Below, piece by piece: positions 52,767 through 60,325 of a DNA stretch of 60,325 bases. Origin of the DNA: Thauera aminoaromatica S2 (GTDB lineage: Bacteria; Pseudomonadota; Gammaproteobacteria; Burkholderiales; Rhodocyclaceae). Below the pieces are notes generated by a model. The model had not been told where the DNA came from. It saw nothing but the letters and a program-made list of their open reading frames with translations, and made no database searches. The translations under genes and the position numbers were made by a program. Each line of letters opens with the position of its first letter. The first letter of the stretch is position 1. The stretch is taken from NCBI RefSeq assembly GCF_000310185.1, contig NZ_AMXD01000005.1, positions 1-60,325 of the forward strand, in the 5' to 3' direction.

Positions 52767-53127
52767 AACCGGTGGCGAGCAACTGCCGCCGATTCCTGCG
52801 AAGCGCTATTTCACGATCGGCGAGGTGAGCGAGCTGTGCTGCGTGAAGCCGCACGTGCTGCGCTACTGGGAGCAGGAGTTCACCCAGCTGAAACCGGTCA
52901 AGCGCGGTGGCAACCGGCGCTATTACCAGCACCACGAGGTCATGCTGATCCGGCGCATCCGCCAGCTGCTGTATCAGGAGGGGTTCACCATCTCCGGTGC
53001 GCGCAACCGCCTTGGGGAGTCGGCGATCCAGGAGCAGGAGAACGGCGTGGAACTCGAGCAATGCAGGTCCACGCTGCGGCAACTGCGCGCCGAGATTGCG
53101 GCCACGCTGCAGGAACTGCGCGCCTGA
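52747..53127 (+). CDS. MerR-family transcriptional regulator
   Basis: This 126-aa regulator has the MerR winged helix ([25 protein letters not shown], residues about 20-45, then [15 protein letters not shown]) and a short C-terminal dimerising helix. There is no metal- or drug-binding extension. It is the small MerR protein regularly found after ihfA in proteobacteria. Its target is unknown. Confidence 0.92.
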   Translation: MQASSPETGGEQLPPIPAKRYFTIGEVSELCCVKPHVLRYWEQEFTQLKPVKRGGNRRYYQHHEVMLIRRIRQLLYQEGFTISGARNRLGESAIQEQENGVELEQCRSTLRQLRAEIAATLQELRA

Positions 53128-53193
53128 TCCGCGGCACGATTCGCAGGCTGATCATCGCGCAGCAAAAGTACTGGTATTTCTGAAAACCGCTGC

Positions 53194-53199
53194 TATAAT
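53194..53199 (+). promoter_or_regulatory. -10 element of the tRNA-Pro promoter
   Basis: A perfect TATAAT lies 12 nt before the tRNA. The -35 position (about 53171-53176, CTGGTA) is a poor match. Confidence 0.7.
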
Positions 53200-53210
53200 G
53201 GCGGCTTGTG

Positions 53211-53288
<78 letters not shown>

Positions 53289-53296
53289 ATCAAACT

Positions 53297-53319
53297 AACC
53301 GGCCCAGGCCGGTTTTTTT
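53297..53319 (+). terminator. Terminator after tRNA-Pro
   Basis: AACCGG-CCCAGG-CCGGTT is followed by a T-run. The 53320-53429 stretch up to surE shows nothing else clear. Confidence 0.85.
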
Positions 53320-53429
53320 GTTTGTGCCGTTCGCCAGGCGTGCCGCCTGGTACGCCATGCTAATATCTCCGCTCCCGCCGGTTCGCGGCGCCCCTTGCAA
53401 TCCCTCGCAGCCACCCGCACGGAATCAAG

Positions 53430-54173
53430 ATGCGCATCCTGGTCAGCAACGACGACGGTTACTTCGCCCCCGGCATCGCGGCGCTCGCCGAGGCGCTCGG
53501 TACGATCGGCCAGGTGACCGTGGTCGCTCCCGAGCGCGACCGCAGCGGCGCGAGCAACTCGCTGACGCTCGACCGTCCGCTCTCGCTTCGCCAGACCTCC
53601 AACGGCTTCTATCACGTCAATGGCACCCCCACCGACTGCGTCCATCTCGCGGTCACCGGGATGCTCGACCACCTTCCCGACATGGTTGTCTCCGGTGTCA
53701 ATCACGGCGCCAACATGGGGGACGACACGGTGTATTCGGGCACGGTCGCGGCCGCCACCGAGGGCTTTCTGCTTGGCGTGCCCTCGATCGCGGTCTCACT
53801 GGTGAGCAAGTCGGCCACCGATTTCACCGCCGCCGCACGCGTCGCTCGCGACCTCGCCGAGCGCTTCATGCGCAACCCCTTTCCGCGTCCGGTGCTGCTC
53901 AACGTCAACGTGCCCGATGTCGCCTACGAGCGCCTGCAAGGCATCCGCGTCACCCGCCTGGGCAAGCGCCACAAGGCCGAGCCGGTGGTGCGCAGCGAGA
54001 CGCCGCGCGGCGAGACGGTCTATTGGGTCGGTGCCGCGGGCGGTGCCGCCGACGCGGGAGAAGGCACCGACTTCCATGCGGTGGCCAACGGCTTCGTGTC
54101 GGTCACGCCGCTGCAGATCGACCTCACCCATACCGGCCTGATCGCTCCGGTCTTCGACTGGTTGCAGCGGTGA
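53430..54173 (+). CDS. surE: 5'/3'-nucleotidase SurE
   Basis: This 247-aa metal-dependent survival nucleotidase contains the motif [13 protein letters not shown] with the two metal-binding Asp residues near the N-terminus and [22 protein letters not shown] in the middle. The gene opens the classic surE-pcm-nlpD-rpoS stationary-phase cluster. The stop overlaps the pcm start. Confidence 0.97.
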   Translation: MRILVSNDDGYFAPGIAALAEALGTIGQVTVVAPERDRSGASNSLTLDRPLSLRQTSNGFYHVNGTPTDCVHLAVTGMLDHLPDMVVSGVNHGANMGDDTVYSGTVAAATEGFLLGVPSIAVSLVSKSATDFTAAARVARDLAERFMRNPFPRPVLLNVNVPDVAYERLQGIRVTRLGKRHKAEPVVRSETPRGETVYWVGAAGGAADAGEGTDFHAVANGFVSVTPLQIDLTHTGLIAPVFDWLQR

Positions 54174-54823
54174 GCGTGCGCGCATCCGACCCGGGGCAGG
54201 CCTCGCGCGCACGCGCGCGCATGGTCGAGCGGCTGCGCGCCCAAGGCATCCGCGACGAGCGCGTGCTCGCGGCGATGCAGGCGGTGCCTCGCCACGCCTT
54301 CGTGGACGAGGGGCTGGCATTCAGCGCCTACGACGACACGCCGCTGCCGATCGGCTTCCAGCAGACCATCTCGCAGCCCTTCGTGGTGGCGCGCATGCTC
54401 GAACTGCTGCGCAACGGGCGCGAGCTCGGGCGCACGCTCGAGGTCGGCGCGGGCTGCGGTTATCAGGCTGCGGTGCTGTCGCTGCTCGCCACCGAGGTCT
54501 ATGCCGTAGAGCGCATCCGCGGCCTGCTCGATCGCGCGCGCGCGAACCTGCGCCCCTTGCGCCTGCCCAACGTGCGGCTGAAACTTGCCGACGGTAGTCT
54601 TGGTCTCCCCGAGGCCGCTCCCTTCGACAGCATCGTCGTCGCCGCGGCGGCGGTCGGGCTGCCGCCGGCATTGAAGGAGCAGCTCGCCTCGGGCGGGCGG
54701 CTGATCATTCCGGTCGGTGGAGCGGAGCAGCGCCTGTTGCTGATCGAGCGCCAGGGCAATACCTTCCGCGAGACCTGGTGCGAGGCGGTGCGCTTCGTTC
54801 CCCTGATCGCGGGTACTGACTGA
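54170..54823 (+). CDS. pcm: Protein-L-isoaspartate O-methyltransferase
   Basis: This 217-aa enzyme methylates isoaspartyl residues in aged proteins. The start is a GTG overlapping the surE stop (GTGA). [22 protein letters not shown] and the SAM-binding [14 protein letters not shown] are typical, and the post-motif VYAVERI follows. The repair role fits the stationary-phase neighbours. Confidence 0.95.
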   Translation: MSVRASDPGQASRARARMVERLRAQGIRDERVLAAMQAVPRHAFVDEGLAFSAYDDTPLPIGFQQTISQPFVVARMLELLRNGRELGRTLEVGAGCGYQAAVLSLLATEVYAVERIRGLLDRARANLRPLRLPNVRLKLADGSLGLPEAAPFDSIVVAAAAVGLPPALKEQLASGGRLIIPVGGAEQRLLLIERQGNTFRETWCEAVRFVPLIAGTD

Positions 54824-54839
54824 ATCACGGTATTTTCGG

Positions 54840-55664
54840 ATGCACAAGAACACTTCTCATCTTATCGCCCTCGTCGCCGCCGCGCTGCTTGCCGGCTGCG
54901 CCTCGCAGGGGACGGCGCCGGTGCGCGACGGTAGCGGGGTTTCGCCCGCACCGGCCGCTGCGGTCGCGCCGGCCTCGGGTTATCACACCGTCCGTCCGGG
55001 CGACACCCTGCTCGGCATCGCACGCCAATATGGCGTCACCCTGCCCGATCTGGTGTCGTGGAACCGGATCACCGACCCCGACCAGATCCACGTCGGCCAG
55101 AGCCTGCGCGTGTCGCCGTCGGCCTCGACGGGCGCGATCGCGGGGGCTGGGGGGGCCATCGCGACGCCGATCCCTTCGACCGGCTCCGCTACGGTCCCGA
55201 CCGTGCGGGAGCCGGTCGGCGGCCGTGCGCCGGTGACCGAGCCCGCTGCGGTCGAGAGTCCGCCGCCCGCCGCGGCGGAGGCGCCGCCTTCGACGATGAG
55301 CGGCCAATGGCGCTGGCCGGCCTCCGGCAGCGTGATCGCCGGCTTCAACGAGGCTTCCAACAAGGGGCTCGACATCGGTGGCGCGGTCGGCGAGCCGGTG
55401 TATGCGGCAGCGGCCGGCAAGGTGGTCTACGCAGGCAGCGGCCTGCGGGGTTATGGCAAATTGATCGTGATCAAGCATAATCAGGAGTACAACTCCGTGT
55501 ATGCTCATAACGACAAGCTCCTGGTCAAGGAAGACGACCAGGTCGCACAGGGCCAGAAGATCGCCGAGCTCGGCAGTTCGGAAGCCGATCGGCCCAAGCT
55601 TCATTTCGAGATCCGCAAGCAGGGCAAGGCGGTCGATCCGACCGGGTATCTGCCTGCGCGCTGA
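54840..55664 (+). CDS. nlpD: NlpD-type lipoprotein, LysM and M23-like domains
   Basis: This 274-aa lipoprotein has lipobox LAGC (Cys20), LysM at about 48-92 ([18 protein letters not shown]) and a C-terminal M23/LytM domain. The LytM metal site is degenerate: the first motif reads NKGLDIG where active enzymes have HxxxD. It therefore probably does not cut peptidoglycan but activates an amidase such as AmiC, as in E. coli NlpD. In many proteobacteria the main rpoS promoter lies within nlpD. Confidence 0.93.
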   Translation: MHKNTSHLIALVAAALLAGCASQGTAPVRDGSGVSPAPAAAVAPASGYHTVRPGDTLLGIARQYGVTLPDLVSWNRITDPDQIHVGQSLRVSPSASTGAIAGAGGAIATPIPSTGSATVPTVREPVGGRAPVTEPAAVESPPPAAAEAPPSTMSGQWRWPASGSVIAGFNEASNKGLDIGGAVGEPVYAAAAGKVVYAGSGLRGYGKLIVIKHNQEYNSVYAHNDKLLVKEDDQVAQGQKIAELGSSEADRPKLHFEIRKQGKAVDPTGYLPAR

Positions 55665-55675
55665 GGAGGGCGAGG

Positions 55676-56614
55676 ATGGAAGAACCGGTCAATCTTGATG
55701 AACTGGAAAGTCAGCAGGAACCGGATCTTCCCCCTGAGGTGGAGGTGTTCTCGTTCCAGGCGCCGCCGGTTGTCGAGAACGAGTTCTTCAGCGACGTCAC
55801 CCAGCTCTACCTCAACGAGATCGGTGCCAATCCGCTGCTGACCGCCGAGGAGGAGCTGGTGATCGCCCGCCGCGTGCGGATGGGCGACTTCGATGCCCGG
55901 CAGACGATGATCGAGCGCAACCTGCGCCTGGTCGTCAATATCGCCAAGCACTACCTCAATCGCGGGATTCCCTTGCTCGATCTGGTCGAGGAGGGCAACC
56001 TCGGCCTCATGCACGCGCTCGAGAAGTTCGACCCCGAGCGCGGCTTCCGCTTCTCGACTTACGCGACGTGGTGGATTCGGCAGAACATCGAGCGTGCGAT
56101 CATGAACCAGTCGCGCACGATCCGCCTGCCCGTCCACGTGGTGAAGGAACTCAACCAGGTCCTGCGCGCGCAGCGCCACATCGAGGCCGATTGCAACGGC
56201 GAGTCCTCGCTCGAGCAGATCGCCAATCGGCTAGGCAAGACGATCGAGGAGGTGCGCAGCATCCTCGCGCTCGGCGAGCACACCGCCTCGCTCGACGCAC
56301 CCCTCGACATCGACCCGTCCTTGTCGATCGGCGAGTCGCTCGCGGACGAGCAGCACATCTCCGCCGACCTTCGCATACAGTGCTCGGAAGTCGAGCAACT
56401 CGTGCGCGAATGGCTCGCGATCCTCAACGACAAGCAGCGCATGGTGATTCGTCACCGCTATGGCATCGACGAGTGCGAGTTGCTCACGCTCGAAGAACTC
56501 GCCGAACGCCTCGAACTCACCCGCGAGCGCGTGCGCCAGATCCAGCTCGAGGCGCTGGGCCAACTGCGCCGGATCCTGCGCCGGCGCGGAATCTCGCGCG
56601 ACGCGCTGCTCTAG
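55676..56614 (+). CDS. rpoS: RNA polymerase sigma factor RpoS
   Basis: This 312-aa sigma factor directs the stationary-phase and general stress response. Region 1.2 is [21 protein letters not shown]. Region 2 is [33 protein letters not shown], then [19 protein letters not shown]. Region 3 is [15 protein letters not shown]. Region 4 is [21 protein letters not shown]. The N-terminus is acidic and short. It closes the surE-pcm-nlpD-rpoS cluster. Confidence 0.96.
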   Translation: MEEPVNLDELESQQEPDLPPEVEVFSFQAPPVVENEFFSDVTQLYLNEIGANPLLTAEEELVIARRVRMGDFDARQTMIERNLRLVVNIAKHYLNRGIPLLDLVEEGNLGLMHALEKFDPERGFRFSTYATWWIRQNIERAIMNQSRTIRLPVHVVKELNQVLRAQRHIEADCNGESSLEQIANRLGKTIEEVRSILALGEHTASLDAPLDIDPSLSIGESLADEQHISADLRIQCSEVEQLVREWLAILNDKQRMVIRHRYGIDECELLTLEELAERLELTRERVRQIQLEALGQLRRILRRRGISRDALL

Positions 56615-56648
56615 GCAAGCACAACGGCAGGTGCGCGCAGGAGTCCCG

Positions 56649-57434
56649 TCATGTCGCGGGCGCGGCAGGGGGAAAGGTGCGGAAGTAGAGTTCCCGGCTC
56701 GCGTAGGCCATCACCGGCAGGCTGACCAGCAGCAGCGGCAGGGCCATAACGCTGCCCATGATCACCGCGGCGAGCAGGAAGGCCCAGCACATCATCACGC
56801 CGAAGCGACCGAACACCGCACGCACGCTCGCCACCACGCCCGACACCAGCGTCGCGCGGCCATCGTAGATCAGCGGGATCGAGAACGCCGACACGGCGAA
56901 CAGGATGAAGGCCAGCACTCCACCCATGATCGCGCTGTAACCGGCGTAGTCCATCACGACCTGCTCGATTCGCAGCAGGCGCACGAAGCCGATCGGCTCG
57001 CGGCCCACCATGAAGCCGTAGAGGATGCCGGCGTCGGTGATCCAGATCAGGAACAGCAGCCCGCAAACGAAGGACACCACCCAGCCGCCGCGCGGCATCT
57101 GCCGAAAACCGCTCCAGATGTCGCCGAAGCTCGGCTGGCGGCCCTTGCGCAGCTTGTCGGAGACACCGAAGAAGCCGGCCAGCAGTACCGGACCCACGAG
57201 CATGAAGCCCCCGGCGAGCGACAGGCTCATCGGCGCGATCGCGCCGAACTCGAGAATGCCGAAGAGCAGGGCTCCGATCACCACGAAGAGTAGTGCGAAG
57301 GCCATGCTCAGGAGCGGAATGGCCCGGAACTGCGTGATGCCGAAACGCAGCGCGCCGCCGAGGTCGGCGAGGCCGAGCGGCGCCGGACGGAGGGAGGAGG
57401 GGTCGGAGGACGACGGCGGGGCGCTTGCGGGCAT
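56649..57434 (-). CDS. DUF2189 membrane protein
   Basis: This 261-aa inner-membrane protein has about six hydrophobic segments (for example PLLSMAFALLFVVIGALLFGI and GGVLAFILFAVSAFSIPLI) and the family motifs SDKLRKGRQPSFGDIW and LIYDGRATLVSGVVASV. The family is conserved in proteobacteria with no established function. It is convergent with rpoS (34-nt gap) and downstream of mltB. Confidence 0.88.
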   Translation of the reverse strand: MPASAPPSSSDPSSLRPAPLGLADLGGALRFGITQFRAIPLLSMAFALLFVVIGALLFGILEFGAIAPMSLSLAGGFMLVGPVLLAGFFGVSDKLRKGRQPSFGDIWSGFRQMPRGGWVVSFVCGLLFLIWITDAGILYGFMVGREPIGFVRLLRIEQVVMDYAGYSAIMGGVLAFILFAVSAFSIPLIYDGRATLVSGVVASVRAVFGRFGVMMCWAFLLAAVIMGSVMALPLLLVSLPVMAYASRELYFRTFPPAAPAT

Positions 57435-57445
57435 GGGCGGATCCT

Positions 57446-58510
57446 TCAGCGGCGTTCGGCGCGGATTTCCTCCACCAGCCGGCCCAGGCGCAGCGCCTCG
57501 GCGAGCTCGAACACCGACATCGCGTAGAAACTGCTTCGATTGTAGCGCGTGATGACGTAGAAGTTCCGGTAGCCGAGCCAGTACTCGGTGTCGGCGCCCG
57601 GCGTCTCCAGGTCCACCAGGGTCGCCGCGGCGGCGACAGGGCGGCCGTCGGCGGTGGTGATGCCGTTGTCGGCGAGCAGCGCGGGCGCGAGCGTCGGCTC
57701 GATGCCGGCCGCCACCAGGCCGGCAGCATCGGTCGCGGGCGACAGGCGAGCGCGCTCTGCGACCGGTGCGCCTGCCTGCCAGCCATGCGCGCGCAGGTAG
57801 TTGGCCACGCTGCCGATCGCGTCCACCGGATCACCTTCGAAGTCGATCGCGCCGTTGCGGTCGAAGTCCACCGCATAGGCGCGCATGCTGCTCGGCAGGA
57901 ATTGCGGGTAGCCGAGCGCGCCGGCGAAGGAGCCGTAATAGCTCGCCGGGTCGCGTCCCTGTTCGCGCGCGAGCAGGAACAGGGCCTCGAGTTCGCGGCG
58001 GAAGAGTTCGGCGCGCGGCGGGTAGTCGAAGGCCAGCGTGGCGAGCGTGGAGAGGGTCTCGAAGTTGCCGGTGTTGCGCCCGTAGATCGTCTCCACCCCG
58101 ATGATCGCGACGATGACCTCGGCGGGGACGCCGGTCTCGCGCTCGGCGCGTTCCAGGGTATCGGCGTGCTCGTGCCAGAAACGCATCCCGCCGTCGATGC
58201 GGGTGCGGTCGAGGAAGCGCGCACGATAGGTCTGCCACGATCGCGCGCCCTTGCGCGCGGGGGGGGTGATCAGGCGGATCACCTCGGGATCGTGGCGGGC
58301 ACCCGCGAGCGCGCGCTCGATTTCGCCGGCGTCGAGCGCATGGCGGCTGGCGATCTCTGCGGCGAAGGCGCGCACGTCCTCGCGCTCGGCGTAAGAGGCG
58401 TGCGCGGGCGTGCCCAGCGCGATCACGAGGGCAGCGAGGAGACCGCCGAGCGTGCGGGGCTGGCGCGGGGGCGAGGAAGGGCGGGCGGGGAGGGGTGGGG
58501 TCGGAATCAT
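57446..58510 (-). CDS. mltB: Lytic murein transglycosylase B
   Basis: This 354-aa exported enzyme cleaves the glycan strands of peptidoglycan to 1,6-anhydro ends. The signal peptide is LGGLLAALVIALGTPAHASYA. The catalytic Glu is in IVAIIGVETIYGRNTG, and SFAGALGYPQFLPSSMRAYAVDFDRNG is the MltB signature. The start overlaps the stop of the transglutaminase gene by ATGA, so the two are translated together. Confidence 0.94.
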   Translation of the reverse strand: MIPTPPLPARPSSPPRQPRTLGGLLAALVIALGTPAHASYAEREDVRAFAAEIASRHALDAGEIERALAGARHDPEVIRLITPPARKGARSWQTYRARFLDRTRIDGGMRFWHEHADTLERAERETGVPAEVIVAIIGVETIYGRNTGNFETLSTLATLAFDYPPRAELFRRELEALFLLAREQGRDPASYYGSFAGALGYPQFLPSSMRAYAVDFDRNGAIDFEGDPVDAIGSVANYLRAHGWQAGAPVAERARLSPATDAAGLVAAGIEPTLAPALLADNGITTADGRPVAAAATLVDLETPGADTEYWLGYRNFYVITRYNRSSFYAMSVFELAEALRLGRLVEEIRAERR

Positions 58511-60325
58511 TCGAGGCGCAGTGAGGCGATGCGGTTGTACAGGAGCCGGAGTTGCTCCTCCGGGGCGGGCGGTCCGTAGCGCAGGCGGGCATAGAGCATG
58601 CAGATGCCGCGTAGTTCCGAGGCATGCGCCGGGAAGCGTGCGGCCAGTTCGTCCGCATAGTCCTGCGGTCCCTGCCAGGCCGGACGGGCCGCGCCAGCGG
58701 CGGCCATCTTCGCGCAGAAGCGTTCCCAGGTGCACGTGAGCGGGTCGCGCACGTGCGGGCGGCGCAGGCTCCAGGCATAGAGGGCGGCGAACAACAGCAC
58801 CGCTGTGGCGACGAGCGCCCCCAGGGGCGGCGCCAGTCTGCCCGTGCCGAGGCCGATGCGGGCGAGGAGTTCGCGCTGACGCTCGGGATTGTAGCCAAGG
58901 ACGTGCTGGTTCCACAGGTTCGCGACGGCCTCCCAGCGGTGGCGCAGGCCGCGCAGCCAGGCCATGTCGGCGCGCAGCATGAACGGTAGCTCGCCCGCGT
59001 CGGCGAGCGCCGCGGCCAGCCCGCCATCGATGCGCTCGGGGGCGGCGAGGGCGGTTGGGTCGACTCGCAACCAGCCGCGTCCCTGCAGCCAGACTTCGGC
59101 CCAGGCGTGGGCGTCGGACTGGCGAACCACGAGCTGACCGTCGATCGGGTTGATGTCGCCGCCCTGGTAGCCGGTGACGATCCGCGTCGGCACGCCTGCG
59201 GCGCGCATCAGCACGGCGAAGGCGGAGGCGAAGTGCTCGCAGAAGCCGCGCCGGGTGTCGAACAGGAACTCGTCGGCGGCGTGGCGGCCGAGCATGGGTG
59301 GACGCAGCGTATAGCCCAGGCGCAGGGCGCGCAGGCGGGCGAGCACGCGCTCCAGGATCTCGGCGTGGTCGCGCGCACCGACGGCGAGTTCGGCGGCGAG
59401 CCGGCGGCTGCGGGGGTTGCTCTCCGCGGGCAGGGCGGTGGCCGCGGCAAGCACCGCGGGCGCCTCGTCCATGCCGACCGGCGTGTGCGGATACGCGCCG
59501 AGCGTGAAGCGCGCTCGCGCCCGCAGGGGCTCTGCGGCGAGCGCGCGCAGGTCGCCGGTGTAGCGGATCGGCGGCTGCGCAGGCCCGGGGTGTTCGAGGG
59601 CGAGCAGCCAGCGGCGCAGGTGCGGCTCGATGGTGATCAGGTAGTCGATGCGTTCGCCCTGTGGTGTGTAGCTGGGTGCGAAGGACTCGGCGGCTGCCTC
59701 GGCGTGCCACTCGCGGCCGTCGAAGCGGGTGAGCACCGGGCCGCGCCAGTAGCGCTGCGCGGGTGGTGGCGGCGCGCCGGCGAAGGCGGCGCGCAGGGCG
59801 ATCTCGTCGGATTGTCCGAGGGCGCTGATCGAGCCCGGTCGCATCGTGTCCGATAGCCCGGTGCGCGCCGAGAAGGCGTCGGCCGGCAGGCCCCACAGCG
59901 GGCCCTGGATGCGCGGGAAGAGCACGAACAGGATGAGCATGAAGGGCAGGCCCTGGGCGAGCAGGGTGGCCGCGGTGCGCAGGCGCTCGCGCTCGCCACC
60001 GTCCGGGTCGGCGAGCGCCACCAGGGCGCCGAGTGCGAGCAGGGTGCCGGCGAGGACCGGCACGGCCACCGGCAGGGACTGATCCTCGAAGAAGATCGCG
60101 AGCTGCAGGAACAGGGACAGCAGCACCCCGGCGCGGATGTCACGCGCCGCGCGCGTCTCCAGCAGCTTGAGGCCGAGCAGCAGGACCAGTACCGCCACGC
60201 CCGGCTCGCGGCCGAAGAAGTGCCCGAACTCCAGTCGCACCCCCGCGGCGGCGGCGAGCGCGAGCGCGAACAGCAGCGCGCGCGGAGGCGGCCGGCTGCC
60301 GCGCCACAGCAGCAGCGCGCGCCAG
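58507..60325 (-). CDS. TgpA-type transglutaminase-like membrane protein (5' part beyond window)
   Basis: The frame is open to the right edge, so the N-terminus is missing; at least 605 residues are visible. Membrane segments fill the first part (AVLVLLLGLKLLET, LPFMLILFVLF). A transglutaminase-core domain follows: the Cys in RRGFCEHFASAFAVLMRAAG, the His in QSDAHAWAEVWLQG and the Asp in WLRVDPT. A C-terminal membrane segment and DUF4129-like tail end the protein. Members are linked to a MoxR/DUF58 pair, which would lie outside the window. Confidence 0.92.
   Translation of the reverse strand, partial: WRALLLWRGSRPPPRALLFALALAAAAGVRLEFGHFFGREPGVAVLVLLLGLKLLETRAARDIRAGVLLSLFLQLAIFFEDQSLPVAVPVLAGTLLALGALVALADPDGGERERLRTAATLLAQGLPFMLILFVLFPRIQGPLWGLPADAFSARTGLSDTMRPGSISALGQSDEIALRAAFAGAPPPPAQRYWRGPVLTRFDGREWHAEAAAESFAPSYTPQGERIDYLITIEPHLRRWLLALEHPGPAQPPIRYTGDLRALAAEPLRARARFTLGAYPHTPVGMDEAPAVLAAATALPAESNPRSRRLAAELAVGARDHAEILERVLARLRALRLGYTLRPPMLGRHAADEFLFDTRRGFCEHFASAFAVLMRAAGVPTRIVTGYQGGDINPIDGQLVVRQSDAHAWAEVWLQGRGWLRVDPTALAAPERIDGGLAAALADAGELPFMLRADMAWLRGLRHRWEAVANLWNQHVLGYNPERQRELLARIGLGTGRLAPPLGALVATAVLLFAALYAWSLRRPHVRDPLTCTWERFCAKMAAAGAARPAWQGPQDYADELAARFPAHASELRGICMLYARLRYGPPAPEEQLRLLYNRIASLRLE

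Overview
The window looks like a chromosomal segment of a GC-rich betaproteobacterium, most likely of the Rhodocyclales (Thauera/Azoarcus-like). This is inferred from very high GC at third codon positions and from the gene order: grpE-dnaK-dnaJ, gyrA-serC-pheA-hisC-tyrA-aroA/cmk-rpsA-ihfB-lapA-lapB-cysM, thrS-infC-rpmI-rplT-pheST-ihfA-merR-tRNA, and surE-pcm-nlpD-rpoS. No database search could be run.

Layout. 1-4116: REP-like repeats and the heat-shock chaperone genes dnaJ, dnaK and grpE (minus strand), with sigma-32-type promoters in front of dnaK and grpE. 4231-16066: one giant CRISPR array of 109 copies of a 36-bp repeat (108 spacers of 34-39 nt). It is broken by two insertion sequences, an ISL3-family element inside a repeat (7017-8500) and an IS21-family element inside a spacer (13032-15516). 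Both have target-site duplications, so the original array can be rebuilt exactly. 16067-16292: leader. 16293-27549 (minus strand): a complete type I-G (formerly I-U) cas operon, read as WYL regulator, small uncharacterised ORF, cas3 (helicase then HD), csx17 (Cas8-like), csb1 (Cas7-like), csb2 (Cas5/Cas6-like), small winged-helix ORF, cas4-cas1 fusion, cas2.

The most interesting structure not explained by standard annotation lies in the cas operon. Two related about 65-nt hairpin elements (18461-18524 and 18817-18882) flank the small winged-helix ORF between csb2 and cas4-cas1. They share the CRISPR repeat's CAATGAGGCC-type edge and keep its stem through compensated changes. They lie in the same orientation as the predicted crRNA strand, so they could be crRNA-like regulators or Csb2/Cas6 processing sites in the cas mRNA. 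A weaker third copy overlaps the start of the small ORF ahead of cas3.

27795-45320 (plus strand): gyrA, an aromatic amino acid/serine/histidine gene cluster, a fused aroA-cmk, rpsA, ihfB, lapAB, cysM, a ydbH-ynbE-ydbL-like envelope lipid-transport operon, a PolB-like exonuclease and a small membrane protein. 45349-53319: tRNA-Val, thrS, infC (rare ATC start), rpmI, rplT, pheST, ihfA, a MerR-type regulator and tRNA-Pro. 53430-56614: surE-pcm-nlpD-rpoS. 56649-60325 (minus strand): a DUF2189 membrane protein, a MltB-type lytic transglycosylase and a TgpA-type transglutaminase cut by the window edge.
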